DNA from: Crambe crambe
Taxonomy: Eukaryota > Porifera > Demospongiae > Poecilosclerida > Crambeidae
Assembly (NCBI GenBank): GCA_963924555.1
Contig: OZ004587.1
Coordinates: forward strand, 4,030,001 to 4,094,000
DNA length: 64,000 bases
Direction of reading: 5' to 3'
The notes under the pieces are model-generated. The model had not been told where the DNA came from, searched no databases, and saw nothing but the letters and a program-made list of their open reading frames with translations. Below, piece after piece: positions 11,866-23,200 of this stretch; the stretch's first letter is position 1; every line of letters begins with the position of its first letter. Made by a program: the position numbers and the translations under genes.

Positions 11866-12909
11866 ATGGGGAACAGTAGTTCGACGTATTTCCCACAGTA
11901 CATCTGCGATAATCCGAGCAGAAACTCTGTCACGCCAGAATATTGGACTCCCCCTTCTGAATTCAGGGATGGTTCCCTAGCCACTGGGGTTGTTATGTTG
12001 CTGTTCTGCCTGATAGGTCTGCCGAGTAATTTCATCATCATCATCATTATACTGAAGCAAAAACTCTACAAGCTACCAACTCACATTCTGCTGCTCAACC
12101 TGGTTATATCCGATTTTCTCTTGTGCCTTTTGTATATGCCCTTTACAGTCATTGCTTCATTTGCTGGGAGCTATATTTTTGGAAGCAGTGACTACACAAG
12201 ATGTAGATTATGTGAAGGAGGTTTGATATTCACTGCACTAACTTTTTTCTCTCTATGGACCCTTGGCTTGATCTCTGTTGATCGTTTCATCTACATCAAA
12301 TTTCCTTTCTCCTATGAAAAAACAGTCACTAAAGTAAGAACTGTGATCACAGTCATAGTGGCTTGGTTACTTTCTATCTTTGTAGCTCTGCTGCCACTTA
12401 CTGATTTTGGGAACATCACACTTTCTTACAATCTATTATCTTGCATGGTTAATTTATTTGGTGAAACGCGATTGACTAGAAACATACACTACGTGATATT
12501 CCTGATCCCATTGGGTGTCATTCCTGTGATTGTAATAGTCATCACAAGCATTTGGATCGCGTGCATAGCCAGAAAACAGATCAGGAAAGTTTACGATTTG
12601 ACAAGTAGAGAAGACGAATGTGAAAGAAAGCAAATCCAGAAAGTAAAAAACAAGAAGCAATTTGCATTGCTGAAGGTCTTTGGAGGAATTTTAATAGCTA
12701 ATTTCATTACCTGGATACCAGTGATAATTTATTCTGTAGTATCTATTGTAGTTAGCGGAGACGATATCCCCCATTGGGTTTTTTTGTTCGTGTTTGGCAC
12801 TTTCATCATGCATTCAGTGTTGTATCCCTTCATTGAGGGCATTATCATTCCTGATATAAGAAACGGTTTCAAAAAAGTTTTCTCATGGAAAAAAATTTCA
12901 TGTAAGTGA
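11866..12909 (+). CDS. Rhodopsin-like G-protein-coupled receptor, divergent, single exon
   Basis: The 347-residue protein has seven hydrophobic segments and is a plasma-membrane receptor of the class A type. Visible landmarks from the ATG at 11866: a short extracellular N-terminus with an N-glycosylation site (NSS, residue 3); GLPSN in TM1 (Asn55); LNLVISD in TM2 (Asp83); a Cys before TM3 (CRLCEGG); SVDRF at the TM3 end in place of DRY; VAWLLSIF in TM4; a Cys in extracellular loop 2; a long basic third loop (REDECERKQIQKVKNKK); NFITWIP in TM6 in place of CWxP. TM7 has YPFIEGIIIPDIRNGFKK where NPxxY is expected. The ligand cannot be deduced. The departure from DRY, CWxP and NPxxY suggests a lineage-specific receptor family. 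No intron is needed, and no neighbour is functionally related. Confidence 0.88.
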   Translation: MGNSSSTYFPQYICDNPSRNSVTPEYWTPPSEFRDGSLATGVVMLLFCLIGLPSNFIIIIIILKQKLYKLPTHILLLNLVISDFLLCLLYMPFTVIASFAGSYIFGSSDYTRCRLCEGGLIFTALTFFSLWTLGLISVDRFIYIKFPFSYEKTVTKVRTVITVIVAWLLSIFVALLPLTDFGNITLSYNLLSCMVNLFGETRLTRNIHYVIFLIPLGVIPVIVIVITSIWIACIARKQIRKVYDLTSREDECERKQIQKVKNKKQFALLKVFGGILIANFITWIPVIIYSVVSIVVSGDDIPHWVFLFVFGTFIMHSVLYPFIEGIIIPDIRNGFKKVFSWKKISCK

Positions 12910-14134
12910 GGGACTAATAATTCAGAATTTGAAGTCAGGAATAGGATATTGTAAGAAAACACAGATAGTGATGATGGGAATGAAGCAAATCTAAAGAACA
13001 AATAAAGACAACAACAACTTTGTTGTCATTGATATATATAGCTAGCTACATTATTCCACATTATCCTCTGAAACTATACTTTGTGCCACTACTTCCCCAT
13101 GCTAAAATTAGTGAATTGCCTGAGGCTGAGAGTAGAATGTAGTACAATACTTATTGATCTCAACCTAAGCTTTAATGCTCAAATCACATCTCCTTATAAT
13201 TAATCATTAATTTTCTGGTCATACTTTATACATTATTTTAACCCTGTTCATTTCATGTTGTTGTCCCTGTTCTGTTTTTATGCCATCTTCTTTTCTTACT
13301 AGCCACTCCAAAACCTCTACGTATCTTGCCCTTGCACTAATCCTACCATTATTCTTTCCATTAAACAACCATCTCACCATTGCAAATTCTCTACATAATT
13401 CAGTCCCACTATTAAGTAGAACAGTTACCTGAATATGTATTATTGTATTGTAATTATAGCTCATGACAGGGGCTGATTGGGGAAAGGGGGGGGGGGGTGA
13501 ATTGGGTGGGTGGCTGGCCCCCCACCTCATTATGAAATCTCCACTTGTTCTTTCTTCACCATCGGTTGATCACTAACATTGGCTACAGTCCAAGTGTGGC
13601 ATAAACAATCCCAGAACTTGAAATCCTGGATCAACCCCCCAAGCTAAAACTACTGGAGGGAGAATAATGATAACATCCACTGATGTCTTCAGGAGCATGT
13701 TGTTAAAAACCACTCTTTGTTGATATGTATGTGGAGGTTAAGAACTTAAAGATCATGTGTATGTGTACCACAAATTTGGGAAATCAAACCCCTCAAAGTT
13801 ATGGTACATACCTCACTTAAAGTGGATTACAGCAACAACCCATAGCATACAATACAAAAGTACACATCAATTATTGAACCTGACCTACCCTTGTTCCTTC
13901 ACATTTGGTCAGTAATATTGGTAGCTGCGATTCAGAAAGATATTAATTTTTATCTAGAGCTATTATATTATTAGCTACACTTCTATTCCATAAAAATGAC
14001 AAGAAAGAGAGCAACAGGCAAGAAATGACGAATTCAAAAAATAACATAAGATACATTCATAATAGTTGTCTTCAAAATTAATAATTATAACCCTAGAACT
14101 ATGATAGTAACAATAAAAACTGACAAAAAACACC

Positions 14135-14167
<33 letters not shown>

Positions 14168-14276
14168 AACAAAGTTAAACAAGATAGCTTTAGATCAACA
14201 AAAATAGGTCTGAATGATAACTATAAATCTCCCACAGATAAGGGGTAGAAATAATGTGCCGGAGGACACACCTCCA
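12910..14276. other. Intergenic, no gene seen
   Basis: AT-rich sequence between the convergent GPCR and kinase genes. A C-rich/G-rich patch lies at 13480-13530 and an (AAC)n microsatellite at about 14128-14166. A polyadenylation-like AATAAA at 13002 fits the GPCR 3' end. No recognised protein. Confidence 0.6.
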
Positions 14277-17200
14277 TCAGTAGCCTCCAGGGACGCACCA
14301 CTTGGGAGTGTTCTGCAATGTCCCAAAGTCGGCATCCCAGCCAGTAAGGTCATCAGGAGGCACTTCTTCCTGGCTTGGGGGGAAGTGATCAAAGTTTGAT
14401 GTATCAGTGGCTGATCGGACCTGGGAATAACAAGTAAAATTTTAATGTAATCTACAGCTTTATTATTCCAACACTATTTACTATCAAAAACTTATATGAG
14501 CCACTATCCAGAAAATACAGTGAGGCTCGCAGGATGCCATTTCCTTTTATTAATGTAGCACAAGTATGTAGATTGATGCTGGTGAAGCTCTTAGACTATA
14601 GTGCCTGTAAGAACTTAGTATGTAATTTTTTAAATTTTTTTTTTGTTTTTCATGAGCAACTGCATACCAAGTAGATTGACTCTCTACTATTGGATTCTCC
14701 ATGAATGAAGTGAAGCTTTCATGGATGACTAGCTAGCTTTGGCACTATATTTGAAGCCTTTATATTTTTATCTAAGCTCTAATCAAATTGCACAATTGGC
14801 ATTAAATACGGGTGTATACAATCGGTGGACTGGACTACTGGACTGGACTGTGGCACATGCGAAATTATAGAAGTGTAGCTGTGTACATTAGTAATTTGTC
14901 TACACTAGAAGTGCATAATCATCCTGTATACTTCTGAATGACACTTGTCTTGCACAAAAAATGGTAAGGCCATAGAATCTACTACGTAGATGATGGTATA
15001 TGTTTGCTGCTTGTAAGAACTAGCATAAAATAAATAAATTTGCTACCAGTTGGAAATTTATAGTCAAGCTCTACCCTCCCCTCCATTCCACTTCCCTCCC
15101 TCCAGTCCAGTGGTCCAGTCAGACACCCAGATACAGGTGGTGTCACTGGTGCATGGTAGCTTTGAACCTGTGTACTTCCTAGGATAGTTTTGTTCGGGGA
15201 GGGAGGGAAGTGGAATGGAGGGGAGGGTAGAATTTGACTAAATTTGGATAGCTTTTACAAGCGGTAAACATACCTTCATCTTGTAGCTATAGATTGTATG
15301 GCCTTACCATTTTTTGTGCAAGACAACAAGAATCATTTAGTCTGCACATGCCCAGATGTAGGAGTGCAATTATAAACTACTGCAATTAGGCATGTGAACT
15401 GATGAGGGAAGATGTAATATTAGTAATTGCAGTAATTACTGGTAGCTACACTAGTAATTTGTTTACCACTAGAAGTGCATATCATCTTGCATACCTCTGA
15501 ATGATACTTGTAGTCTTACACAAAAAATGTTAAGGCCATAGCTACAATCTGTAGCTACAAGATGAAGGTATGTTTGCCACTTGTAAAAGCTACATATTCA
15601 AATTTAGTCAAACTCTACCCTCCACTCCATTCCACTTCCTTCCCTCCCCGTACAAAACTATCCTAGGAAGTACATACAGGTTCAAAGCTACCATGCACCA
15701 GTGATACCACCTGTATCTGGGTGTCTGACTGGACCACTGGACTGGAGGGGAGGGTAGAGCTTGACTATAAATTTCCAACTAGTAGCAAATTTATTTGCTA
15801 GTTCTTACATGTATACAAGCAGCAAACATATACTTTCATCTCCTGCATACCTCTGAATGACACTTATTGTCTTGCACAAAAAATGGTAAGGCCATAGAAT
15901 CTACTATATGCACTTCTAGTGGTAAACAAACGCAGCTAAACTTCTATAATTTTGCATGTGCCAGGTGAAAGGGCAGTCCAGTAGTCCAGTCCAGTAGTCC
16001 AGTCCACCGATTGTATACACCCATTAAATACCCACGGGCTCTTCACTAAACAACTTCATGAGGTATTTGTAGACCAATTCACTTGGGTTAGTCAAGGGTT
16101 GCTAGCAACACTAGGAGTATTATGTATACAGACTTACATTTGGAATAATGGGTGGAACCATTGTTCTTTTGACGAGCCCATCCCAGTGGAAAGCTTCAAA
16201 CCACCTTCATACCAAACACAATGTCATGATGGTGAATATAAAGTGAAATAAGAGTAATCGACTTGTTATTATCTCTTAGTGTTATACATTATCTTATCCA
16301 CTTTCACTTATGCACCTTTCAATAAAGGCCAGAAATCCTGATAAACTAGTGATCTTGCAACATGAAATGCTGAATGCCAAACCAAAATTTACATAGCCTC
16401 CTTTCAAAGGACTTAATCGTGGCTTTAGAGTTGGGCTACTTAACTAAAAGGGAGCTATGTTTGGTGCATGTTGCAAGATCACTGCAATCCACTGTACAAT
16501 TGGAAAATAAACTCTCCTAATATAAACACCTTTGACCCATGTGATACTTATAAAAATGCTATACAGGAAATGCATGTATGTATGTATGTATGTATGTATG
16601 TATGTATGTATGTATGTACATGATTTGACTGACCTGTGTGTCTTGATGTCCTTGAGACCACCACGCAGGTAGCCTAACCTCTCAGCTGGGTTATCTCTGC
16701 ATTTATAATATTAAGCACACAGTGTTTCCCCTGTTTGGATATAGAACTTCAAAGAAAGTGGGCTGGGTCTATGACACTAATTGAATTATTCTCATGAATA
16801 TACTTAAGCACCCTGTTTTGAAAGTACAGTTAGGGGAGACTCTAAGCATAGCTGTAAAATGCATTGTTAAATTAATTATCCTGTACAACAACAATAATGA
16901 CAGCAACAAGTAAGCTGTTACAGTAACAACTAGTGTACAAAGTAAGCTGTTGGGCAGTTCACTTTTTTCACCTTTCTTTAGGCAGGCAGGTCGAAATATA
17001 AACTTGAATACTACTTGTTTATCTCAGTATACTATGAATTATGTAATACTAGTATACGAGGATATATACAAGTTTAAATAAGGCAGGGAAATCTGTTAAA
17101 CAAGTACATTAATTTAAACTGCCTTATAGCAGCAACTATTATAGTGTACAAGTAAGCTGTTACAGTAACAACTAGTGTACAAGTAAGCTGTTACAGTAAC

Positions 17201-20200
17201 AAATGTACAAAACATGAAAATTGTAAACATACACTCTCAACCTTTTTAGCTCATGAAATTTTCATAAGAAAAGAAATCACATTAATCTCTTGATTTTGCC
17301 CATGTCTATAAACTTCTCGACCATGAAACTTCATCCCACAATGCTACAAGGGTATGCATAATTTCTCTTTTTTTCCCGAGCCCCCAATTTTTTTTTATAA
17401 ACAAACATTTCAATCACTTTACAATGATCATCTTCAGTGTTTAAAATGATTCAAATATAAGTTATAAATAAACAAAAAATTATGCCTTCAGGTTATAACC
17501 AGCTTTAACATAAAATACCCATGAACTATGCTAACTAAAAGCTATGAGGCTCAGAATTTGTGGCTAGAAGAGTATAAGCGCATAACACAGGAAACTACGT
17601 ACTAAAGCCAAAAAAAAGTCTGCGAAAAGAACTTAGAAAGAAAACAAGTGATGTAAATAATGCATAAACACTATGCACAAAATTAAAAAAAAAAACAACT
17701 TTAGTACAAATTTGCCTTTTTTTATATCTTGGTTTTTTGGGGAGGGGCTTGTCACTGACTATTGTCCACTACCTCTCAGCATTATTCCAGTCAATGAGGT
17801 GGTTGTGCACAATTGCATATTCTGCGACAGCTGAAGTATTGGTATCATTTGAAGTTAGGGCTCTTTTGTGCTCTTTTATTCTGTAAACTATGTTGGTCCT
17901 GTCTGTCCAATGTATTTATTGTTATAATTCCTACATGGAATCTTGTAAACTACACCTTCCAGGAAGAACAACCAATGGCTAAATCCACTAAACACTAGAA
18001 CTTGTTTCACTACATCAGGAAGCTGTTAGTTTACCCAAAGGATAAAAATGAAAGATCAGGTGTAGTTTACAAGATTCCATGTAGGAATTATAACAATAAA
18101 TACATTGGACAGACAGGATGAACATTAGCTCACAGAATAAAAGAGCACAAAAGAGCCCTAACTTCAAATGATACCAATACTTTAAGCCCTGTTTACACGG
18201 GGGTTCTAACCCGGATTCGCTTCGCGTGTGAACGGTGCCAACCCGGATTCCAAACCGGGTAGCCCAACCCACATCAATTAGGTTGATTGGAATCCGGATT
18301 GAATCTCAACCCGGGTTGGGCACGCGTGTAAACAAGGCTATAGCTGTCGCAGAACATGCGATTGTGCACAACCATCTCATTGACTGGAATAATGCTGAGG
18401 TAGTGGACAATAGTCAGAAGCTATATCAAAGATGCTATTTAGAATCTTGGTACATTAGGAAACAGAAAGAGAAAATGAATAGAAACTACCAAATGTTTAC
18501 AATGGCCTCATAACCTTTAGTTAGCATAGCTCATGGGTATTTAGTGTTAAAGCCTAAAGGCATAATTTTTTTGTCTATTTATAACTTATGATTTTTGAAT
18601 CATTTTAAACACTGAAGATGAAGTGATCGAAACGTTTGTTTATAAAAATTTTTTTTGGACTAGTGTATTACAGGGAAAAAATGTCACACAGGACTATTTA
18701 AAGGGTATGCATATTACTACATACCAGTGTGCTATTGGTCAGCACTGATTCTGAAGTAAAACGGTAATAATGAAGTTGATACGACAACAATCCTGAGCAG
18801 TCATGCAAGACCAGCAAACTAGATCACAACACTTCCCTGACCAACCTTACAATACATTGCTTTCCTTTCTCATACCTGCAGAGTTTCTTTATCAAATTCT
18901 GTGCACTTCTGCTGATTTTCTTGGGGAATTCGATGACATCAATTCCTTTGAGAATGATGTTGTAAGTCCTCATTGGGTCAGGGCCAGAGAAAGGAGGACT
19001 GAGAAAATGAGCAATACTCAACATGATTGCAGTATCGTGTTACATCAAATTAATATTACTTTTTGCCACTTTTTAAACTTTGGCTCACAATAACTCATGA
19101 CTACTAGTGGCCACGGTCTGGAAATATTTGGTATAGAGATAGCCTAACCATTATAGAGAAGTTTGGAACTAGTATATTTGAGTTGATAAAACGGAATAAT
19201 ATTCAACTTCTACATGGGATTGTTATATTAAATATGGTAATTTCAAATGGTTCAAATAATTCAGTGAGCGAGTGAGCTGATGATTTATATATCAAACTTA
19301 TTCACATTTTAGTCAAAGTTTACTTTTGTCATGACTGATGTTTACAATACAAATTTCTGCACTTTCGAATTAAAAAAAAAACAAAACATGAATAAAGTTT
19401 GATTTCTACCCTATATATGTGACCGGATTTGCGAAAACCGGCCACTCAGCGAAAATTAAATTTTTTTTATTAAGATGGAATTCATGATCTATGGCCCCTA
19501 GGCTCTCCATTGCGCAAATTTCAAAGCTGTAGCTTCTATGATGCCTGAGGAACAGCTCTTAGAAGTTTCAAGAAGCGTCCATTAGCGTTTCTGAAAAAGC
19601 TGAGTAAGCTACGTAAACATTGTTTCCGGATACGCCCGTGCACTACAAAAATTCCATGGCAAAAATGATGGGGGGAGTTTCGAACTAAAGTTAGAAAGAG
19701 GCTAGTTTCTTGCCTTCTGGCACTAAGAAGCGCAAACCGAAGCTCGGGGAAGAGAAACAAAGTATCGAAGGTAGCGTAGATAGCTTAGTCAGTTCATATT
19801 TCCGAGCGCATAAGCTTAAAAGCCTACTTTAGTTCTGATGATTTTCCACATGGCTTCTGTTGGAATCTCCATGCACGAAGCTTTCATGGCTGACTAGCCG
19901 ACTTTAGTGCTTCATTTGAAGCCTTTGTACTTTAGTCTGAGCTCCAAAAGTTTGTCTGTTGCTTGTTCAAGGATCATAGTTGTCACTTGTGCTATAAAAT
20001 TTTTTTGGCCTAATTTTGGGTCAACTGACTAAACGTTAGCCTATCACATTATTAATTTCGTCGCTGAGTGGCTGGTTTTCGCAAATCGGGTCACATATAT
20101 TATATATGCTCACCAGTGGATTTGGTGACCTGGTAGAGGTAAACAACCTTGCTTCAATTGAATGTCACATACCCATGGGATTAGAACTATCCTCAAAGTG

Positions 20201-23200
20201 CTACATAGTCCAGCCCTAGTAAGCTGTTAGGCAGTTCAAAATTAATTGCTTTTTTCACCTTTCTTTCAGGCAGGCAGGTCGAAAAAAACTTAAACATAAA
20301 CTTGAATACTACTTGTTTATCTCAGTATACTATGAAATACTATAATGGCCAACGTTGTTCTAGTATACAAAGATATACTAGGATATACTTCATAGCTGAA
20401 TTTTAAATGCTGTAGCAAAAATTAACCAGTGAATTGGCCATAAACATCCTATGACAGGCTTACCCTGTGTACACATGTCTGGTCAATATTACCACCTCAT
20501 TTCAAGCACCGAATTTGATAGTATTAAAGTTGCACACACACTCTTACCTGCCAGTAAGCAGTTCAAACATCAGAATCCCTAGAGACCAATAGTCAGCTGA
20601 GAGGTCATGACCCTGAGATCATAAGAGAATGTAAGATTATTATTATAGAGGGAGACTTTGTTGTCATGGATTTTGTGGTGGAATTTACACGTAGGTCCAA
20701 ACCTATAGGGAGGGAGGCATGGACCATGGGAGGAGTATGGGAAGGAGGGAGGGAGGGAGTGAGGGAGGCATAAAAGGAGTATGGGAAGGAGGGAGGGAGT
20801 GAGGGAGGCATAGAAGGAGTATGGGAAGGAGGGAGGGAGGGAGTGAGGGAGGCATAGAAGGAGTAAGGGAAGGAGGGAGGGAGTGAGGGAGGCATAGAAG
20901 GAGTATGGGAAGGAGGGAGGGAGGGAGTGAGGGAGGCATAGAAGGAGTATGGGAAGGAGGGAGGGAGTGAGGGAGGCATAGAAGGAGTATGGGAAGGAGG
21001 GAGGGAGGGAGTGAGGGAGGCATAGAAGGAGTAAGGGAAGGAGGGAGGGAGTGAGGGAGGCATAGAAGGAGTATGGGAAGGAGGGAGGGAGGGAGTGAGG
21101 GAGGCATAGAAGGAGTATGGGAAGGAGGGAGGGAGTGAGGGAGGCATAGAAGGAGTATGGGAAGGAGGGAGGGAGGGAGTGAGGGAGGCATAGAAGGAGT
21201 ATGGGAAGGAAGGAGGGAGGGAGTGAGGGAGGCATAGAAGGAGTATGGGAAGGAGGGAGGGAGGGAGTGAGGGAGGCATAGAAGGAGTATGGGAAGGAAG
21301 GAGGGAGGGAGTGAGGGAGGCATAGAAGGAGTATGGGAAGGAGGGAGGGAGGGAGTGAGGCATAGAAGGAGTAAGGGAAGGAGGGAGGGAGGGAGTGAGG
21401 GAGGCATAGAAGGAGTAAGGGAAGGAGGGAGGGAGTGAGGGAGGCATAGAAGGAGTATGGGAAGGAGGGAGGGAGGGAGTGAGGCATAGGAGTATGGGAG
21501 GGAGGCATAGAAGGAGTATGGGAAGGAGGGAGGAGTGCAGGAGAGTGTGTGGTAGGAAAGAAGACTTAGAGAATAAAAGAGTGAGGAAGGGAAATAAGAG
21601 GAAAGAGAAAGGGTGGAGGAAGGAGGAGACTTACTCTATTGAGGATGATCTCGGGAGCCACATACTCAGGTGTCCCACAGAAGGTCCACGTCTTCCTGCC
21701 CGCCCCTATGTGCTTGGCGAACCCAAAGTCAACCTAAATGTAACAGAGGTACCTATGTAATGATAGGTTTGGGGCATTCCAAGTAAACACTAGATTCAAT
21801 CTGGAGAAGATATCAAAACATTGAAATTCAATTATGTACTACACAACAGCAGAATTAAGCTCTCAACTAGCTGAAGTTAAAATGTCAATTCTCACCAGTT
21901 TGACGTAACCAGCACTGTCGAGGAGCAGGTTTTCAGGCTGTGAAAAGTACATGTGTACAGAATAGAGGGGTGAATTTCTTTTTAAAATCCTTACACTGCC
22001 CTTAAATGGACAACCATCCTGAAATCTACAGTAGGCACAGCTATTCAAACCTCCAGGTCATGACTCATTGAAAGTATGCAGCTGCCTGGTTACAGGGTTC
22101 CCCCAGGCATCTTAAGGCATAACAGGGCTTCTGTTTATGCCTTTATATCTTCCCCCTATGCCTTATGTCTTACATACCACTATGCTATGTCCCCTCTATG
22201 CCTGATATTTTACAACTATGTCGGCTGGCTTCTCCACCAGACACATACGACGTACCTTGAGATCTCTGTAGACGATATCTCTGTCATGAAGGTACTGAAA
22301 AGCCTCCACAACACATGCAGTGCAAAATCTAGTAGTGTTATCGTCAAAACATGTCCTGCATTTCAATTGAAAGAGAGAAAATTTCTTGTAAGGAACATGT
22401 GATAAGGTTGATACTGGCTTAAAGGTGCATGCAGATTGATACTGGGTTAAGGGTGCATGCAGGTTGATACTGGCTTAAGGGTGCATGCAGGTTGATACTG
22501 GCTTAAGGGTGCATGCAGGTTGATACTGGCTTAAGGGTGCATGCAGGTTGATACTGTACATGCAGGTTGATACTGGCTTAAGGGTGCATGCAGGTTGATA
22601 CTGGCTTAAAGGTGCATGCAGGTTGATACTGGCTTAAAGGTGCATGCAGGTTGATACTGGCTTAAAGGTGCATGCAGGTTGATACTGGCTTAAAGGTGCA
22701 TGCAGGTTGATACTGGCTTAAAGGTGCATGCAGGTTGATACTGGCTTAAAGGTGCATGCAGGTTGATACTGGCTTAAAGGTGCATGCAGGTTGATACTGG
22801 CTTAAAGGTGCATGCAGGTTGATACTGGCTTAAAGGTGCATGCAGGTTGATAGTGCAGTTGATACTGGAAATTCATGCAGAAATTGTTTCACTTCTTTTC
22901 ACATGATCAGTATGAAGACTGGATCACAAGCATACAGATAACTTATCCCAGTATAATACTGGTGCATGGCCCAAGGAGAAAAACAGATTGTGTGACCTCG
23001 TTCCTTACACACTAAGCCCTTACGATCCTTGAAAATGTGAGAGGTAAATTGAACTATGACACTTGCCCTGTACTAGGGTTTCACTTCAATGAAATATCAA
23101 GCCTTGGCAAGGCTTTCCAAAAATTGATATTGATATAATAGTAATTATAGTCAGAAAAACTGGTTGCAAATTACAGCTAGCCAATGCAAACTGATGGTGA

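Noticed and set aside
18600..18660. Functional hammerhead ribozyme in the Penelope tail
   Set aside because: CTGAAGA and GAAAC are present, but the bases between them do not form a convincing stem.
20579..21508. Three overlapping long minus-strand open frames of Pro-Ser-Leu repeats
   Set aside because: They are all three frames of the intronic minisatellite; a repeat without stops produces them automatically, and real kinase exons lie on both sides.
16573..22862. CRISPR-like array
   Set aside because: Tandem repeats here have no unique spacers of constant size and lie within introns of an animal gene.
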